Source: a virus. From it: DNA of 30,219 nucleotides. Of this stretch, positions 27,601-30,219 are shown one piece after another. Made by a program: the position numbers and the translations under genes. Positions within the stretch are counted from its first letter, which is position 1. Each line of letters opens with the position of its first letter. The stretch lies in IMG/VR virus record IMGVR_UViG_3300009605_000082, positions 1-30,219 of that record. One strand, 5' to 3'. Under the pieces are notes generated by a model, which saw only the letters and a program-made list of their open reading frames with translations, searched no databases and was not told where the DNA came from.

Positions 27601-30057
27601 GCTATGAAGCTATCTGATAAGTTTGGAACAGATAACATGTTTATCCTTACTGCTAGAGCGCCTGAGTCTGCGCCAGCAATAAAAGAGTTTCTTGATGCTC
27701 AAGGCTTGAATATACCACTTGACAACATAACTGGTTTAGGTAAGTCAGAAGCCGAGGCTAAAGCGTTATGGATAGCTGAAAAGGTTGGAGAGGGCTACAA
27801 CGACTTCTACTTTGCAGACGACGCAATACAAAATGTTAAAGCTGTCAAGGATATGCTTGATCAGTTTGATGTAAAAGGTAAAGTTCAACAAGCTAAAATA
27901 GATTTTAGTAAGCGCGCTCCAAAAGAAATGGAGAATATCATCGATGAAAAGCAAGGTGATTTAGACTCTGACTTTAATACTATGCTTGAAGAAAGCAGAG
28001 GTATAGGAAAACAGAAGAGATTCTCTGCAGCTAAAGCTAAACAAAGAGGAAAGAACAAAGGTAAGTTTAAATTCTTCATTCCACCTTCAGCGGATGATTT
28101 CGCTGGATTGATGTATTACTTTATGGGCAAAGGTAAAACAGGTAATCAACATCATAAGTGGTTTAAAGAAAATTTATTCGATCCTTTCTCTAAAGGTATA
28201 AGACATCTCAATGGCGTTAAGCAAGCTGTAGCAAATGATATAAAGCAGCTTAGAAGTGCTATGCCTGAGGTTAGGAAGAAGTTAGGTAAAAAGCTTAAGA
28301 ACACGGAGTATACTCACGCTGATGCTATCAGGATTTACAATTGGGATAAGGCCGGTTTTGATATACCTGGTTTATCAGAAACAGATAAGAACACCATAAT
28401 AAGAGAGATCAACGCTGATGCTCAGTTGAAAGCTTTCGCCGACGGCGTGAACTCTATAAGCAACATGCCTGGTGGTTTAGTAGAACCTGGTGAACACTGG
28501 TTAGGTGGAACTATAGCTTCTGATATGACAGATGCTTTAGAAAATGCCAGAGCTACATACTTGCAGCAGTGGAAAGAAAACGTTGATATAATATTCAACG
28601 AAGCTAATCTTAATAAGATAGAAGCTGAATATGGTTCTAATTTCAGAGAAGCGCTAGAAGATATTCTGTTTAGAATGGAACACGGAGGTAATAGATCTCG
28701 TGGAGCTGGAAGGTTATTAAATAACTTTACGTCTTGGATACATGGTTCTATAGGTACAACTATGTTCTTTAACGCTAGATCTGCTGTACTTCAGATGATT
28801 TCTAATGTTAACTTCATTAACTGGAGTGATAACAACATGCTGAAGGCAGCCGGAGCGTTCGCAAATCAACCTCAGTATTGGAAGGATGTTGCTATGATTT
28901 TTAACTCTCCTTTCTTGAAGCAAAGAAGAGCTGGTCTACAGACAGACGTTAACGCAGCAGAGTTACTAGCTCAAATCAAAGATTCCAAGAATAAAATGAA
29001 AGCCGCTACAGCTTATTTATTACAACTTGGTTTTACGCCTACGCAGATTGCGGATAGCTTGGCTATTGCTACTGGTGGTGCTACAATGTATCGTAATAGA
29101 ACAAAGACATATGTAAAAGAAGGTATGTCTAAAAAGGATGCTGAGTCAAAAGCTTTTAAGGACATGATGGAGATTGCTGAAGAAACTCAGCAGTCAGCAA
29201 GAGAAGATAGAATATCTCAGCAGCAAGCTTCTCCTCTCGGTAAGTTTATATTAGCTTTCCAAAATACACCTATGCAGTATAACAGACTTATTAAGAAAGC
29301 TGCTATGGATTTAGTTAATGGTAGAGGAGATCAAAGAGCTAACGTATCTAAAATCGTTTACTATGGAGCTATTCAAAACGTAATATTCTATGGTTTGCAA
29401 CAAGCTTTATTTGCAGCTCTATTTGGAGATGACGAAGAAGATGAGTTAACAGATAAGAAAAAGGAGAGGATAATAAACGGAATGATGGACACATTATTAC
29501 GTGGAGCAGGTATAGGTGGCGCAGTGGTGTCTACTATTAAGAACGTTGTCTTAAAGTTTGCTAAGGAAAGCGAAAGAATGGATGACACAACAACTAGGTT
29601 GGATAAAGATGGTAATGTTATAATTGATCCAGAAACTGGTCAACCAAAATTGTATGACAACTTCTTCACTGATCCAGATTGGGGCAACGTAGTTATTGAA
29701 GCTTTAAATATATCTCCACCAATAGGTATTAAAGCTAGAAAAATATACAGTGGTTTAAAAACATGGGAGTACAATAACGATGTTATTGATCACATGAGCA
29801 AGACTGATATTGATAACCCAATATATGATGCTGTTTTCAGTGGAACTGAAGCGGTTACAAACTTACCATTAAGTAGACTATACAACAAGTTCCAGAATAT
29901 TAGTGAAGCAATGGATTCTGATCATGAAACTTGGAAGCGGGTTGCAATGTTATTAGGTTGGAGTAAGTGGAGTTTTGGTATTAAGAACCAAGACGTAATG
30001 ACAGCTAAGAACGAGCTTAAAGAAATTAAAGAAAAAGAGAAAGAAGAGAAAAACTGA
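21694..30057 (+). CDS. Giant polyvalent internal protein: HExxH metallopeptidase, HAD phosphatase, LPD38-like C-terminus (2787 aa)
   Basis: This is the largest protein of the window and the third of the putative ejection set (gp16-like slot). Residues 1-60 are acidic. Residues about 410-640 hold Gly/Ala-rich, membrane-prone stretches (for example 530-572). Residues about 880-1005 are a zinc metallopeptidase: Q-A-H938-E939-F-M-H942, with E995, E996 or E1003 as candidate third ligand. Residues about 1100-1900 are several unnamed modules. Residues about 1903-2060 are a HAD domain: D1907-F-D1909-D-T1911-L, T1986 in L-T-A-R, and A-D2042-D2043. Residues 2110-2787 include FKFFIPPSADDF, a hydrophobic helix near 2552-2577 and a C-terminal region resembling the phage large-polyvalent-protein domain LPD38. 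Such proteins are thought to enter the host with the DNA. I see no lytic transglycosylase motif like that of T7 gp16. The frame may continue past its stop (see 30056-30124). Confidence 0.8.
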   Translation: MIDNELEEIVLAMEQAGESPEAIGQVIEEYEAKKAQDSQASPNGESMTPGQETGELPSTTEPTEEGSLLAVEPEEPQVSDLDTSINLVTLSQEQRDGVIKDANRSVAEYSLVKETKGKDTETVKEWITSNPDAIEPPQMWNEGLKHEFRVQKANESGTFYEHVDPRETVGSINASSALQESRRSMAMNKLFKEKVESGELEEDQVKNYVLSFSDWDKLKDIEQTIDLEDPNVKSMAVQSTIDTNLLSNIEKNVEDQAQAMDIGWFTSSDEQDKLYEKAQQRLVEVDEKIKNVIKKSHVVGGDIEALDATLATQNSWLKETGDRLNDINSQAPAPMAPIGASEQKIEELQQQHDAAILQREKSIKEYRVKEEEYNKNLEIRDKYVGLIEGYSNEVQQLGLDEKELRVYAKSMGKNYSQGAMIANSLTSGTVDLVQGFERGLYLVNPVGFATDVIVNQFEGENRALANNVATGVRNTIGTVAGGRMYTKMDPNDRSAREWMHDGVDGFQQYMLDEVVGTPIAYDDIKTTADGAEWLVNSIATNLPQIGVAMGTGPYGIAILGTSAMGNHYDSMQSQKDLYMNSSGLYGNYYSAPNMLLTSAGVGIVEGVTEKWTANLVSGVGNIVTRGSKEMIHQSLGRRMLRGGLTYQMESIGEGGSEIFATVGQNGLSMLSGDKSVGLFDGVAPSFITGYTMGNIIQTPSLANAALSPFASQKQTTTIDANFQKIEKLKQELSTLDKNNPAHVERSEQIYRDVADAVSENADVIAQDVKRVDIMTNTDKQTLVNIESDNRKLRQAVSEVALDQSLDAAEKKEQIEVINKKIRSNKTTKENIIESYPDSAANDNYIKEYNKIKAMAKKAEESGAPPIRVRDGLEQDMQAFIKEMEDIGAIDAIAASEGGALPYGAMVPVLNKKGEVERFELFINRSAVNEDGAFGTQAHEFMHAILYNTLKQDPVNRERMGDEVDKILQGPGVTISPKAQKSLDRLDLYESEQKGEEIVAIVSELMAEGEITIDNTGVGKFKDMFRRFTQRVAGRDISFDTTDDVRNFLKDYHKSMRKGKLDPRLSRMLSKGANGDIIKPNEVLGEKKVKEKVVEKAKRKAKIDFSKAVDSNIRSNPDLMKTFDTFTKNEDGTSKHESQEDWEASPEYWDAYFQIVEGRALDGLIQHKMTELGLPPEALREFTRKVKEKIGERFLPTVDKATGRVKPESGYRVSNNSLFGWLTGVAGGGGMSVIYRAKGDVMAEYKASGAAQTSSLDAVIGDNMVVGDVVQADIDSSIEAFEEMDQSITREAREARKPKRFVDTINLDETIQKNIANAVSKANISTEGLNYKDVKKLTTSKDAPLSNVLNAIASEFGIPPSKVVKPADLNKAEREAAQQYIKNNSKALLNMLPEGETRSGEATGVANTKLKTFYEKGERLKYAEGATAAGKFAQIKKPDITVEQFNEVFGIKPNGTFDSSRKNDGAIKALVNQAAMITANQAIRKNAIEEGLDTASDIAKLGEGRSEAMFSKRSYDDKSSKNVDKIFNENFKETYIYPLGTLGAMFGTKRVPNKQVSRVKSNGTIEKFNTRDLQASFSETETYDQAGTRVINTFVESFPQFRDLIKITMTGGIKGGFFQTVGNFNDKIKSTDVDQRNPGKSDYNKKRRFMPSVFNKIGTKDFKENQAGRLPLLYDFFKAVETHLSQYPDDVWMFEEMLLDTGKQQNTLTRILAPFAFYTIDPKTGKPVFNKDVVEEHTDPQNQIGKSLLAAALYGKVDQVWKVVGKSYMQGSLLETGDKKLGNAGLGNTMPDVYFEKVVPRLLSEELNLPNGYSSLARLSVAGIDPNSIYLIEADMTMAEFFKVDKAENIDQANNLIIQQLSGEITPEFTDVVSNLVTPEHVSKTRIINKAIEASEQSKEPKGITVLDFDDTLATTKSNVLYTAPDGATGKLNAEEFAKQGSDLLSEGYKFDFSEFNQVVDGKTAPLFNKAMKLSDKFGTDNMFILTARAPESAPAIKEFLDAQGLNIPLDNITGLGKSEAEAKALWIAEKVGEGYNDFYFADDAIQNVKAVKDMLDQFDVKGKVQQAKIDFSKRAPKEMENIIDEKQGDLDSDFNTMLEESRGIGKQKRFSAAKAKQRGKNKGKFKFFIPPSADDFAGLMYYFMGKGKTGNQHHKWFKENLFDPFSKGIRHLNGVKQAVANDIKQLRSAMPEVRKKLGKKLKNTEYTHADAIRIYNWDKAGFDIPGLSETDKNTIIREINADAQLKAFADGVNSISNMPGGLVEPGEHWLGGTIASDMTDALENARATYLQQWKENVDIIFNEANLNKIEAEYGSNFREALEDILFRMEHGGNRSRGAGRLLNNFTSWIHGSIGTTMFFNARSAVLQMISNVNFINWSDNNMLKAAGAFANQPQYWKDVAMIFNSPFLKQRRAGLQTDVNAAELLAQIKDSKNKMKAATAYLLQLGFTPTQIADSLAIATGGATMYRNRTKTYVKEGMSKKDAESKAFKDMMEIAEETQQSAREDRISQQQASPLGKFILAFQNTPMQYNRLIKKAAMDLVNGRGDQRANVSKIVYYGAIQNVIFYGLQQALFAALFGDDEEDELTDKKKERIINGMMDTLLRGAGIGGAVVSTIKNVVLKFAKESERMDDTTTRLDKDGNVIIDPETGQPKLYDNFFTDPDWGNVVIEALNISPPIGIKARKIYSGLKTWEYNNDVIDHMSKTDIDNPIYDAVFSGTEAVTNLPLSRLYNKFQNISEAMDSDHETWKRVAMLLGWSKWSFGIKNQDVMTAKNELKEIKEKEKEEKN

Positions 30058-30124
30058 AAATGTTGATTTATCCCTAATTGACGAAGTATATGAACTACTT
30101 ATTGAAAGAGGCATTTTATCATGA
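30056..30124 (+). CDS. Coding-like tail in the +1 frame after the giant gene (possible frameshifted C-terminus)
   Basis: From 30056 the +1 frame reads E-N-V-D-L-S-L-I-D-E-V-Y-E-L-L-I-E-R-G-I-L-S and stops at TGA 30122-30124. This is an amphipathic, protein-like sequence. The open frame reaches back to 30002 but contains no ATG, GTG or TTG, so it has no usual start of its own. Its stop overlaps the next ATG as ATGA (30121-30124), the same coupling seen at 19361. The simplest reading is that it is the true C-terminus of the 2787-aa protein. It would be joined at the five-A run at 30049-30053 by a +1 shift (AAA to AAA re-pairing), or separated by a one-base indel in this copy or assembly. Confidence 0.4.
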   Translation, partial: ENVDLSLIDEVYELLIERGILS

Positions 30125-30219
30125 ATTTAAAAGAAGAAAAAGAACTCAGATCGCATATAAGATCTTTAATCCGCGTTGTTAAGCAGAAAAGAATAGATGA
30201 AGAACAACAATTGCGCAAT
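30121..30219 (+). CDS. Start of a downstream gene, 3'-truncated by the window edge
   Basis: The 33 visible codons read M-N-L-K-E-E-K-E-L-R-S-H-I-R-S-L-I-R-V-V, then charged K/R/E/Q-rich sequence, with no stop before the window ends. It looks like the start of a helical, charged protein. The ATG overlaps the TGA at 30122-30124 of the coding-like tail in another frame, which suggests translational coupling. An AGAGG lies about 10 nt upstream, the nearest thing to a Shine-Dalgarno sequence in the window, though it is also part of a coding-like stretch. Function is not recognisable. Being next to the ejection genes, it may be another virion or assembly protein. Confidence 0.6.
   Translation, partial: MNLKEEKELRSHIRSLIRVVKQKRIDEEQQLRN

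Noticed and set aside
29596-29650. Second EF-hand-like motif (D-K-D-G-N-V-I-I-D-P-E) in the giant protein
   Set aside because: Asp and Gly spacing does not fit the 12-residue calcium loop. It is better read as a beta-turn segment of the type D-x-D-G-N and D-P-E-T-G common in phage proteins.
21694-30057. Lytic transglycosylase domain expected by analogy with T7 gp16
   Set aside because: I could not find the catalytic Glu-Ser pattern or the conserved transglycosylase blocks in the N-terminal or any other part, so I do not claim peptidoglycan cleavage.
30060-30077. Short open frame ATG TTG ATT TAT CCC TAA after the giant gene
   Set aside because: Only five codons. The overlapping +1 frame is much more protein-like and joins the next gene by an ATGA overlap.
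1-30219. Stop-codon reassignment (TAG or TGA read as an amino acid), as in some crAss-like phages
   Set aside because: TAG ends the 309-aa gene and TGA ends the 126-aa, 210-aa and 2787-aa genes at sensible positions next to the following starts. No long gene needs an in-frame TAG or TGA.
1-30219. tRNA genes, CRISPR arrays, insertion sequences, integrase or attachment sites
   Set aside because: No cloverleaf-like segment, regular spacer-repeat array, transposase or inverted terminal repeat was visible. Gene gaps are mostly under 75 nt and leave no room for them.

Overview
The window is about 30 kb of a tailed-phage genome: its virion-assembly half, with every gene on the + strand and almost no space between genes. 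The base composition is AT-rich and all fourteen annotated stop codons fit the standard bacterial code (TAA mostly, TAG once, TGA three times). No start codon except possibly the last has a convincing Shine-Dalgarno sequence; starts instead follow A/T-rich leaders. With the character of the proteins, this points to a phage of a Bacteroidota host, probably a marine flavobacterium. The large terminase and the podovirus-like virion gene set recall crAss-like and related environmental podoviruses. That placement is inference, because no search was possible.

Layout. 1-1697: large terminase, cut at the window's left edge. 1700-4072: portal with a long charged C-terminal coiled coil. 4091-5311: acidic scaffold-like protein. 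5330-6769: major capsid protein. 6786-6830: a strong intrinsic terminator. 6844-7689: a 281-aa protein that sits alone between two UUCG-capped hairpins. 7750-9418: two putative head-tail connector or adaptor proteins. 9422-15604: a 2060-aa tail tube/hub (muzzle-type) protein. 15608-18286: an 892-aa fibre or appendage protein with a carbohydrate-binding-like module. 18298-18678 and 18732-19364: a small virion-type protein and a cupin-fold protein. 19361-30057: three successive genes of 204, 560 and 2787 aa that look like an ejection-protein set (T7 gp14/gp15/gp16-like in order and character). The last is a giant polyvalent protein holding an HExxH metallopeptidase and a HAD-type phosphatase domain. 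30121 onward: the start of another gene that runs off the right edge.

How they work together. The terminase pumps DNA through the portal into a shell of capsid protein built around the scaffold. The connectors and the 2060-aa protein form a short tail. The 892-aa, 126-aa and cupin proteins probably decorate or extend the tail and contact the host. The three internal proteins are probably packed in the head and enter the cell with the DNA.

Points most worth a second look: the giant polyvalent protein and its repeated FS(K/A) linker motifs; a hidden coding extension in the +1 frame after its stop codon; the twin UUCG hairpins around the 281-aa gene; and an EF-hand or dockerin-like calcium loop in the 560-aa protein.
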